A stretch of 17,815 nt of DNA, taken from NCBI GenBank assembly GCA_002499525.1, contig DAMC01000017.1, positions 1-17,815 on the forward strand, given 5' to 3'. Below are positions 12,401-17,815 of this stretch, in pieces (positions within the stretch are counted from its first letter, which is position 1; each line of letters opens with the position of its first letter). Source of the DNA: Nitrosopumilales archaeon UBA218. GTDB taxonomy: Archaea > Thermoproteota > Nitrososphaeria > Nitrososphaerales > Nitrosopumilaceae. A program made the translations under genes and the position numbers. The notes beneath the pieces were generated by a model. It was given only the letters and a program-made list of their open reading frames with translations, was not told where the DNA came from and did not search any database.

Positions 12401-13927
12401 AACAAAACTACGCTTTATCTCAGGAATCTCTGTCACCATGTGAATAATCATGTCTGTTCTTTTTCCAATCCCAACAGGATTGAGTTGCTCTATCAAATCT
12501 TCAGTCCTACTTAATTTACGAGATTTCTCTGCGTAGACAGTAAAGATGACATCATCTTTGGATATGTTGTCGCCAATTTTTTTATTAAAAACAATTCCTG
12601 CACCTCTATCTTTGGGTGCACCGGCCATTCTGGCAATTTCTACAATACTTGAATTATTTATCCAGAGCAACTTTCCGTCATTTTTCGCCTTTAATCGTAT
12701 TGTTTCTGAGCCAATTGGAATATCTCTTGGTCTGACCATTGGGTTTCCACCCTGAGCAGCAATGATTTGTCTCAATTTCTTTTCAGCTCTGCCAGATCTA
12801 AGGATTTCCTGTGCCATCGCATAACCGTTTTTGTGACCAGTAATCTCAAAGATTGCACCGGAAATCTTGCAAGCCTTGTCTACAAGATCTGGAACATTGA
12901 TCTCATTCATAATGACTTCCAATGCTTCCTTTGCCTCTAGTGCTGGACCTATTGAGTGACCCACTGGTTGTTCACCATAAGATAAAACACAATGTGTGTG
13001 CATCTTGAGTCGTCTACCTAATTCTATGAGGTCTTTAGCCAAATGATCTGCCTCGTTAATTGTTTTCACTTTGGCTCCTCTACCGGTTGGAATGTCCAGT
13101 ACAACGTGAGTAGCACCTACTGCTTTTTTCTTACTCATTATTGATGGTAAAAGCAAAGGATCGATATACAGGGAATACTCTGTCTTGACAAAAATATCGT
13201 CAGCTGGTGCTAGATCTAATGCTCCGCCCCAAACTATGCATCCGTTTGTTTTCTTGATAGTCTTTTTCATCTCTGCTGCAGACAGAGTTACCGGCATCAA
13301 ACTCTCTGCCCTATCCGCAGTACCAGCTGCTGATGTTATAGCTCTTGATGATGTCTTGGGTATTACCAGACCTGCAGCAGCTACAATTGGGACCACAAGT
13401 AAAGTTGTCTTGTCGCCAGGAACTCCTCCAATACTATGTTTGTCTACGATGACTTTGTTTTGAAGATTGAGCTGATTACCTGTCTCTACCATGGATTGTG
13501 ACAGACTTGTTGCCTCATCCAAGTCAAGGCCGCGAATATGTAATGCTGTAACAAATGATGCTATCTCACTTTCATTTAGTGTGCCATCGACAACTCCTTT
13601 TACAATCTCAAAAACCTCATCCTTGAGCAGTTTTCTTCCCTCAAGCTTATTTCTAATAAATTGCAATGATTTGGGAAATGCAGAAATTTCAACGTCTATT
13701 TTTTGTGGAGTTCTGCCTAGTAACTGTCTTACCTCTTCACTGATTCCAATATGTCCTTTTTTCACAGTTCTTGTAGATATGTTCACAATTGCAGTAATCT
13801 CCTTTTTTGCTCTAAGCGATACACGACCTGATGCAGTAACTCCGATTTCACCGGCATCTGAATTATTCAAAAATACTATTGGCTTGCCTCCAGATTCAAT
13901 TCCTAAAACATCAACTAGTAGATGCAC
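12389..13927 (-). CDS. deoA: AMP phosphorylase (archaeal thymidine-phosphorylase family)
   Basis: The protein has 512 residues, including the roughly 85-residue N-terminal domain (LVDVLGIESGGKPIVFLN...) that marks archaeal AMP phosphorylases rather than bacterial DeoA. Core motifs are VDKHSIGGVPGDKTTLL (161-177), KTSSRAITSAAGTADRAE (191-208) and GAKVKT further on. The reaction is AMP (also CMP or UMP) plus phosphate giving base plus ribose 1,5-bisphosphate. In archaea with form III RuBisCO this feeds R15P isomerase and carbon fixation; ammonia-oxidising archaea lack RuBisCO to my knowledge, so the product's fate here is open. The start is GTG at 13925-13927, at the family's normal N-terminus, with an in-frame stop 9 bp upstream. 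It is convergent with and overlaps the PRPP-synthetase-like gene. Confidence 0.92.
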   Translation of the reverse strand: MHLLVDVLGIESGGKPIVFLNNSDAGEIGVTASGRVSLRAKKEITAIVNISTRTVKKGHIGISEEVRQLLGRTPQKIDVEISAFPKSLQFIRNKLEGRKLLKDEVFEIVKGVVDGTLNESEIASFVTALHIRGLDLDEATSLSQSMVETGNQLNLQNKVIVDKHSIGGVPGDKTTLLVVPIVAAAGLVIPKTSSRAITSAAGTADRAESLMPVTLSAAEMKKTIKKTNGCIVWGGALDLAPADDIFVKTEYSLYIDPLLLPSIMSKKKAVGATHVVLDIPTGRGAKVKTINEADHLAKDLIELGRRLKMHTHCVLSYGEQPVGHSIGPALEAKEALEVIMNEINVPDLVDKACKISGAIFEITGHKNGYAMAQEILRSGRAEKKLRQIIAAQGGNPMVRPRDIPIGSETIRLKAKNDGKLLWINNSSIVEIARMAGAPKDRGAGIVFNKKIGDNISKDDVIFTVYAEKSRKLSRTEDLIEQLNPVGIGKRTDMIIHMVTEIPEIKRSFVLER

Positions 13928-13961
13928 AGATAATTAACAAGTGATTTGGTTTTTTAGTTAC

Positions 13962-13984
13962 AAATCAATTATCAGAATTGATTT
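13962..13984. repeat. 9-bp inverted repeat in the divergent promoter region
   Basis: The arms are AAATCAATT (13962-13970) and AATTGATTT (13976-13984), with the 5-nt spacer ATCAG. It sits between the AMP phosphorylase start and the TATA box of the UspA gene, where a regulator of either could bind. A 9-bp repeat in AT-rich DNA may be chance. Confidence 0.45.
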
Positions 13985-13996
13985 TTGTATTAGTCC

Positions 13997-14004
13997 TATT
14001 TAAT
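13997..14004 (+). promoter_or_regulatory. TATA box of the third UspA gene
   Basis: TATTTAAT is centred 26 bp upstream of the TTG at 14027, with no Shine-Dalgarno in between. It supports a leaderless mRNA starting with a TTG codon. Confidence 0.55.
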
Positions 14005-14026
14005 TTGCGATTAGCAAAAACACCCA

Positions 14027-14437
14027 TTGAATGTAAAGAAAATCTTGGTACCTCTTGATGGTTCCAATTGCTCCAAACGGGCGCTGAACTTGGCTATCTC
14101 ACTAGCAAAAAATAAAGACATTACAATTTCGGGCATAAATGTTCTCAAAATCCCAATGGTGTATACTAATAAAATAAAAAAACAAGCAAAAATCTTCTCC
14201 GAAATAATTATTGATGATGCATCTGAAACTGCAAAAAGGAATGAAATCCCTTTCAAAACAAGAATCATCTCAAACGGTTACGCAGGAAAAGAAATTGTAC
14301 AGTATGCAGAGAAAAACAAATTTGATCTAATAATTATGGGTTCTAGGGGACCGCATCCAATTGCAGAAATGTTTCTGGGTAGTATTGCAAATTATGTAGT
14401 GACAAAATCCAAAATTCCCGTTATGATTGTCAAGTGA
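14027..14437 (+). CDS. Universal stress protein A (UspA) domain protein
   Basis: This 136-residue single-domain Usp begins KKILVPLDGSNCSKRALNLAISLA and carries an intact ATP motif G-2x-G-9x-G-S (GSRG, nine residues, GSIANYV), ending IPVMIVK. It closely resembles the Usp at 640 (shared VPLDGS, RALNLAISLAK, FLGS and NYV), so the two are likely paralogues from duplication. The start is TTG at 14027, fixed by the TATA box at 13997-14004; the ATG four bases later is out of frame and followed by a stop. The stop TGA overlaps the next gene's ATG (TGATG), so a membrane-anchored protein is co-translated with it. The role is stress-linked ATP binding; the precise function is unknown. Confidence 0.9.
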   Translation: MNVKKILVPLDGSNCSKRALNLAISLAKNKDITISGINVLKIPMVYTNKIKKQAKIFSEIIIDDASETAKRNEIPFKTRIISNGYAGKEIVQYAEKNKFDLIIMGSRGPHPIAEMFLGSIANYVVTKSKIPVMIVK

Positions 14438-14868
14438 TGAGCAAGATGGCGGACTGGAATTATGTAATAATTGAATCAACAATATTGGCAATTATTATCT
14501 ATAGCGCAATGTTTGTAGATCATTGGAATTCAAGGCGTGTACAAAAAATTGAGGATAACTCATTAAGAAAAAAAATTCTCATGCTAATCAAGGAAGACCT
14601 CACACGTAAAATGCGTTTCATAAACGAATCAACAAAATACAAGGACTATAAGCCATTTTTCACGGATGTGTGGGATTCTGTCATTATTTCCGGCAAGCAA
14701 ACACTTCTAAAATTTGAGATTATCCAAAATCTGGAGCATACCTATTCTTGGATGAAATATTACAATACTGAACTAAAACAACACGGTACACCAAACGAGC
14801 AAATACTAGTGGAATTGTTAGGCGAAATCAGGAAAACTACAGAATCCTCACTTGATATACTCAAATGA
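14437..14868 (+). CDS. N-terminally membrane-anchored helical protein, unknown function
   Basis: I do not recognise this 143-residue protein. An N-terminal transmembrane helix (YVIIESTILAIIIYSAMFV, about residues 8-26) is followed by a charged, mainly helical cytoplasmic or external part of about 115 residues, including EDNSLRKKILMLIKEDLTRKM and a C-terminal helix LVELLGEIRKTTESSLDIL. The positive residues after the helix (HWNSRRVQK) suggest the C-terminal part is cytoplasmic. It starts at ATG 14437, overlapping the UspA stop by one base; GTG 14434 is an alternative. The tight link suggests it works with the Usp protein (inference). It converges with another N-anchored protein gene 8 bp away. 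Confidence 0.65.
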   Translation: MSKMADWNYVIIESTILAIIIYSAMFVDHWNSRRVQKIEDNSLRKKILMLIKEDLTRKMRFINESTKYKDYKPFFTDVWDSVIISGKQTLLKFEIIQNLEHTYSWMKYYNTELKQHGTPNEQILVELLGEIRKTTESSLDILK

Positions 14869-14876
14869 TGAATTGA

Positions 14877-15347
14877 CTATTTACCGACTTTTGCCTTCTT
14901 GCCCAATCTTTCAAATTCAATCGCATATCTGGGATTCCGCTGTCTCCATTTGTAATACACAAGAGGAGCTAACATGGTCCACATCTCTTCAATGTCCTCC
15001 CCATGCCATTCCAATACTCGTCTTTCTAAATCCTCATCATGTTTTAGAATGAAGCCTAGTTTGTCGTATGATACTGCTACGTATCGTGCAATCTTTTCTG
15101 TATATTCATCAATCATGGGCAAAGTATTCTCTGAAGCGTGTCTAAGAATGTCGCTTTTACGAAGTAACTCACGATATTCGCGCACTGTATCATTTCGAAT
15201 TATATCTATAATTTTAGTAAGTGTCGTGACTAAATCAGCTTGAATTTTCACCTTGGTCTCTTTTCTAAATTTAATTATGCTAACTATTGCCACTGCTAAT
15301 GAAATTAACAAGGCTGCAAGAGATGCATAATCCAAATCTTTTATCAA
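14877..15347 (-). CDS. N-terminally membrane-anchored protein, DUF4760-like
   Basis: The 156-residue protein has one N-terminal transmembrane helix (YASLAALLISLAVAIVSII, about 7-25) followed by FRKETKVK and a helical soluble part of about 125 residues. The segment VSYDKLGFILKHDEDLERRV, then WHGEDIEEMWTMLAPLVYY and a RNPRYAIEFERL end, resembles the DUF4760 family, which is membrane-anchored and of unknown function. My family call is from pattern memory. The start is TTG at 15345-15347; no ATG or GTG is available before the helix and the frame closes upstream at about 15390. An AT-rich CTATTTTATT box (15365-15374) lies about 25 bp upstream. It converges with the similarly built protein gene at 14437. 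Confidence 0.65.
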   Translation of the reverse strand: MIKDLDYASLAALLISLAVAIVSIIKFRKETKVKIQADLVTTLTKIIDIIRNDTVREYRELLRKSDILRHASENTLPMIDEYTEKIARYVAVSYDKLGFILKHDEDLERRVLEWHGEDIEEMWTMLAPLVYYKWRQRNPRYAIEFERLGKKAKVGK

Positions 15348-15412
15348 TAGAAATATCGAATTCTCAATAAAATAGAAACCACTTAATTTTCAGCTATGAA
15401 AATCATAAACCT

Positions 15413-15421
15413 GATTTTATC
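15413..15421 (+). promoter_or_regulatory. TATA-like box of the DUF151 gene
   Basis: GATTTTATC is centred 27 bp upstream of the GTG at 15444, which fits a leaderless mRNA and the GTG start. Confidence 0.4.
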
Positions 15422-15443
15422 ATCCTAGACAACTATCATTATT

Positions 15444-15911
15444 GTGAAAATTGATGAGCAACCCGATGCAGATTATGAGACGGTAAACATATCTGGTCTT
15501 GGACTAATAGATCATTTGGGAGTATTAGTTCTCAAATCGATTGATGGTAAGGAATTTCAAATGACTTCATTTTCTGCAGAGATTGCACAATACATAGCAA
15601 ATTTCATGGATGGAAAACGTGAGCAGGTCCCTACAATCTACAACATGTTTGAACAAATGTGCGAAGAAAATGAGATATTGCTAGTCAAAGTTAAGATTTA
15701 TGAAACTGGAGGAATTTTCCGTGCAAATCTCTATTTCACGGGAAGAAAAGATATTCTGTTAAAGTATTTTCGAGCTTCCGATGCAATCACTTTAGCTATA
15801 TTTTACAACGTACCTATTCTTGTCAGAAAAGATCTTCTAAAGGAACCAGAACCTCAACAATCTATTGGCATACCAAAAAATGGCGGCTCTGTAATTCCTG
15901 ATAAAAAATAA
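15444..15911 (+). CDS. DUF151 / bifunctional-nuclease-domain protein
   Basis: The 155-residue protein shows the DUF151 (BFN) pattern: GLGLIDHLGVLVLKSIDGKEF strand pair, FSAEIAQYIANFM helix, then VKVKIYETGGIFRANLYF strands and the hallmark RASDAITLAIFYNVPILV (110-127), where family members have SDAIALA followed by P-I-y-V. Some BFN proteins show DNase/RNase activity, but many archaeal and bacterial members are uncharacterised; the function here is inferred only at domain level. The last 25 residues (EPEPQQSIGIPKNGG...) are a disordered-looking tail. The start is GTG at 15444, supported by the TATA-like box at 15413. The Hsp20 gene follows 64 bp later with its own box. Confidence 0.8.
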   Translation: MKIDEQPDADYETVNISGLGLIDHLGVLVLKSIDGKEFQMTSFSAEIAQYIANFMDGKREQVPTIYNMFEQMCEENEILLVKVKIYETGGIFRANLYFTGRKDILLKYFRASDAITLAIFYNVPILVRKDLLKEPEPQQSIGIPKNGGSVIPDKK

Positions 15912-15944
15912 TATGAAATTCAGATTTGAGAATCGCCAACTGCT

Positions 15945-15953
15945 CTAATATGT
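15945..15953 (+). promoter_or_regulatory. TATA-like box of the second Hsp20 gene
   Basis: CTAATATGT is centred 27 bp upstream of the ATG at 15976. It suggests that the gene has its own leaderless transcript rather than relying on the DUF151 promoter. Confidence 0.4.
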
Positions 15954-15975
15954 AACAATTCTAATAATTATTTCA

Positions 15976-16455
15976 ATGACAAGAGACGATCCAAAACAAA
16001 AAACAGAGCTTGTTCCGGCATGGCCATTTAATTGGCAAACTCTTGACAAAGCCTTTGAAAACTTTAGAAAAGAATTCGAAAAATCATTTTCATCTTTTCC
16101 ATCACTACCATCAATGCCAAAGGTTACTGCATTGTCATGTGACATTGTTGATGAAGGCGACAAATATGTCATAAAGGCTGAATTACCAGGCGTTCACAAA
16201 GACGAAATAAAGTTAAATGTCTTTGATAATTCTCTGGAAATTTCTGCCCAACACAAAGAAGAGGAGGAAGAAAAGAAAAAGAACTATCTTAGAAAGGAAA
16301 GAAGTGAGATTTCTTATTACAGAACACTACCGTTACCGGACAAAGTAGTTTCTGATAAAACATCTGCCAAGTTGACTGATGGTGTATTGAATATTACCAT
16401 ACCAAAGTCTTCCCCTACACCCAAACCCAAATCAAGCTCTATACAAATTCAATGA
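15976..16455 (+). CDS. Small heat shock protein (Hsp20/alpha-crystallin family)
   Basis: The 159-residue protein has a longer N-terminal arm than the other Hsp20 here, rich in Phe, Trp and Ser (AWPFNWQTLDKAFENFRKEF, then SFSSFPSLPSMP). The alpha-crystallin domain runs from about residue 52 to 146: YVIKAELPGVHKDEIKLNV, an acidic loop HKEEEEEKKK, SYYRTLPLP, and AKLTDGVLNITIPK with the canonical A-x-x-x-x-G-V-L. A Pro/Ser linker leads to the C-terminal SIQIQ with the I-x-I oligomerisation motif, the same last four residues as the Hsp20 at 4889. Role: ATP-independent holdase. The ATG at 15976 has its own TATA-like box. A T-rich tract follows the stop directly. Confidence 0.93.
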   Translation: MTRDDPKQKTELVPAWPFNWQTLDKAFENFRKEFEKSFSSFPSLPSMPKVTALSCDIVDEGDKYVIKAELPGVHKDEIKLNVFDNSLEISAQHKEEEEEKKKNYLRKERSEISYYRTLPLPDKVVSDKTSAKLTDGVLNITIPKSSPTPKPKSSSIQIQ

Positions 16456-16470
16456 TTTTTTTTATTTTTT
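16456..16470 (+). terminator. T-tract terminator of the second Hsp20 gene
   Basis: Directly after the TGA there is T8-A-T6. This is a strong poly-T run without a hairpin, the usual archaeal terminator form. It overlaps the last bases of the convergent RHH gene. Confidence 0.6.
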
Positions 16471-17068
16471 AATCTTCATGCTCGTTCCAATCGGAACCCA
16501 AAGCAACTGACGCAATAACCGTGTGTTCTGTTGTCTGAAATTTAATTTGCATTTCTGGTAAAAATTCTCCAAATGTCTCTTTTAGTAGATATTCAGTAAA
16601 CAATGACCACTTTACTCCTAACTGATGTTGAATAATAAATCGGTGATTCTGCCCTTCAACTCTGTGATCTGATAACATTCCTGAGGCTCTCATGTATTCT
16701 TCTAGGGTTTCAATACAACGTTTTAGATCATAGGAACCCTTCATGTATAGAACAGATTCTTTGATTATTGGTTTGAGTGAATCTATTACTTGATTGATTT
16801 GAATCAAATCTAGATTTTGACCCATCACTTCTAAAATTTTTTTGGGCACTGGAATAATTCCAAGTTTATCGCTATATCTATCCCAAACAAGATATTTTTC
16901 TAAAACTTGTTTTACCAAAACATTATGAGATATTTTTTTATTCTTTGCTTCTATTTCTAACTCTTCTACGACATTAGAGGGTAACCGGTAAGTGATACTT
17001 CGTGAAGTCTCCTTTTTTACAAGAGGACTTTGTTTTCTCATAACATTTGAATTCAAACTTAATTTCAT
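16469..17068 (-). CDS. Ribbon-helix-helix DNA-binding protein with unrecognised C-terminal domain
   Basis: The 199-residue protein has an RHH/CopG-type N-terminal region at about 22-62: strand SRSITYRLPS, helix NVVEELEIEAKNKK, turn ISHN and helix VLVKQVLEKYLVWD. RHH proteins bind DNA as dimers through the strand. The remaining 135 residues are a separate domain I do not recognise, with KKILEVMGQNLDLIQINQVID, a HRFIIQHQLGVKWSLFTEYLL segment and a final strand HTVIASVALG; this could be a sensor or oligomerisation part. ATG 17066-17068 is preceded by AAGGTGA with 9-nt spacing, so this gene is read from a leadered message, most simply together with the CBS gene 21 bp upstream. It is likely a transcription regulator linked to the CBS sensor (inference). 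Confidence 0.75.
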   Translation of the reverse strand: MKLSLNSNVMRKQSPLVKKETSRSITYRLPSNVVEELEIEAKNKKISHNVLVKQVLEKYLVWDRYSDKLGIIPVPKKILEVMGQNLDLIQINQVIDSLKPIIKESVLYMKGSYDLKRCIETLEEYMRASGMLSDHRVEGQNHRFIIQHQLGVKWSLFTEYLLKETFGEFLPEMQIKFQTTEHTVIASVALGSDWNEHED

Positions 17069-17077
17069 AACGTAATC

Positions 17078-17084
17078 TCACCTT
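17078..17084 (-). promoter_or_regulatory. Shine-Dalgarno site of the RHH gene
   Basis: On the minus strand AAGGTGA lies 9 nt before the ATG at 17068 and matches the archaeal anti-SD. It is the clearest Shine-Dalgarno I found in the window and marks an internal operon gene, in contrast to the leaderless first genes. Confidence 0.65.
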
Positions 17085-17089
17085 TTAAA

Positions 17090-17815
17090 CTAGTGGAACG
17101 TACGATATTTTTCTAAAAGTTTTCCATGCGTAATCACTTGACTAAATGCTCTGACAATATCTGATTTTGTGATGATTCCAGATATCTTGTTATTCTTAAT
17201 TACGATGACTGGAATTCCACTAACATTGTTATTTACCATGAGTTCAGCGGCTGTGGCAAGATCATCATCTGGCTCAACTGTAAGTATTTCATATCTGATA
17301 AACTCACCCACTTTGTTTTTTTCACTAGATAATTGTGACAGCTCATCATGAACTTTTGAAAGTGATCTTTTAAAATACTGACTATATCTCAAAAAATCAT
17401 TTGTCGTGATAGTTCCCTTTGGATTTCCGTTATTATCGGTCACAATTAGACGAGATATCTGGTTTTTGTTGATAATGTCTAATGCATAATGCAATGAATC
17501 TGAATCTCTACACGTCACAATTTTGTCTGTCATGTAGTCCCTAACTCTGAATTTTCCTGGAAACATTCTAGCATAATGACGACTAATGTCCGTCTCAGTT
17601 GTAATACCTGCTAGATCCCCAAAATCATCTACGACAACAATTGAGCCAATCTTAAAAGTATCCATTCTAGTCGCACATTGGGTTAGATGATCATCTAAAT
17701 CGTTTCTTACCGTAATGACGTTTTTTTTCATTATCTCCTTTAACTGAATTTGGTCTAATGTTCTAGATGTTGAATCGTTCTCTAAAAACTGATTAAGATC
17801 CAGCTCGGTTACAAT
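17090..17815 (-). CDS. CBS-domain protein, 5' end beyond window
   Basis: The frame is open from the window edge to the TAG at 17090-17092, giving at least 241 residues. An internal ATG at 17731 could be taken as a start, but the 28 codons before it (IVTELDLNQFLEND... ending QLKEI) read as the end of one CBS unit and the linker into the next, so the protein continues upstream. Visible units include KKNVITVRNDL to LAGITTETDISRH, VRDYMTDKIVTCRDSD to KGTITTNDFLRY, and IRYEILTVEPDDDL to SGIITKSDIVRAF, with a helical, charged linker (SKVHDELSQLSSEKNK) between the second and third. It is a probable adenine-nucleotide sensor, co-transcribed with the RHH protein gene 21 bp downstream. Confidence 0.85.
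   Translation of the reverse strand: MVTELDLNQFLENDSTSRTLDQIQLKEIMKKNVITVRNDLDDHLTQCATRMDTFKIGSIVVVDDFGDLAGITTETDISRHYARMFPGKFRVRDYMTDKIVTCRDSDSLHYALDIINKNQISRLIVTDNNGNPKGTITTNDFLRYSQYFKRSLSKVHDELSQLSSEKNKVGEFIRYEILTVEPDDDLATAAELMVNNNVSGIPVIVIKNNKISGIITKSDIVRAFSQVITHGKLLEKYRTFH

Noticed and set aside
13185..13937. Plus-strand reading frames opposite AMP phosphorylase (13185-13463, 13491-13937)
   Set aside because: They are antisense to a strongly conserved enzyme and show no family features; low-complexity Ser/Ile-rich translations are typical shadows.
17090..17731. CBS gene starting at the ATG at 17731
   Set aside because: The frame stays open to the window edge and the upstream codons encode the end of a preceding CBS unit, so the gene is partial, not 213 residues.
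1..17815. CRISPR array, insertion sequence, phage or defence genes
   Set aside because: No regularly spaced repeats, terminal inverted repeats, transposase, integrase or known defence domains were seen on either strand.

Overview
The window reads as a chromosomal piece of an ammonia-oxidising-type archaeon (Nitrososphaerota/Thaumarchaeota, Nitrosopumilus/Nitrosotenuis-like). The reasons are: AT-rich DNA with short intergenic gaps; archaeal family members (archaeal-type AdoMet synthetase, archaeal AMP phosphorylase, PAC2-family proteasome chaperone, RtcB); many TTG/GTG starts; and TATA-like boxes centred about 26 bp upstream of the start codon, as expected for leaderless mRNAs. The lineage is inferred from gene content; no rRNA is present. 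No gap exceeds 300 bases. I saw no tRNA, rRNA, CRISPR array, insertion sequence or integrase.

Layout. 1-108: C-terminal end of a CBS-domain protein. 117-1890: purine-type phosphoribosyltransferase (-), UspA protein (+), SDR oxidoreductase (+). 2032-2886: four-CBS protein (-). 2998-5284: tight three-gene (+) operon of a CBS protein with a ribosome-hibernation-factor-like tail, a PAC2 proteasome-assembly-chaperone homologue with a C-terminal HbYX-like motif, and a small heat-shock protein. 5384-7742: divergent AmrS-type radical SAM enzyme (-) and AdoMet synthetase (+). 7739-9193: RtcB RNA ligase (-), convergent with the synthetase and sharing a CTAG in which both genes stop. 9294-9767: divergent UspA (-). 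9870-10850: isoaspartyl methyltransferase with an extra N-terminal domain (+). 10870-11408: two small (-) genes, one ferritin-like. 11531-13927: convergent, overlapping PRPP-synthetase-like gene (+) and AMP phosphorylase (-). 14027-15347: UspA plus a membrane-anchored protein (+), facing a DUF4760-like membrane protein (-). 15444-16455: DUF151 nuclease-like protein and a second small heat-shock protein (+). 16469-17815: CBS protein (5' end off the window) followed by a ribbon-helix-helix regulator (-).

Theme. The window is dense in stress and energy-state proteins: four CBS proteins and three UspA proteins (families that often bind adenine nucleotides), two Hsp20s, a proteasome chaperone, protein repair (PCMT), RNA repair (RtcB), and AMP/PRPP/AdoMet metabolism. 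The most interesting items are the CBS-RaiA-like fusion heading a proteostasis operon, a perfect 14-bp inverted repeat upstream of the PRPP-synthetase-like gene, that enzyme's altered pyrophosphate loop beside AMP phosphorylase, the extended PCMT, and the CBS + RHH pair. I did not find an obvious defence system or mobile element.
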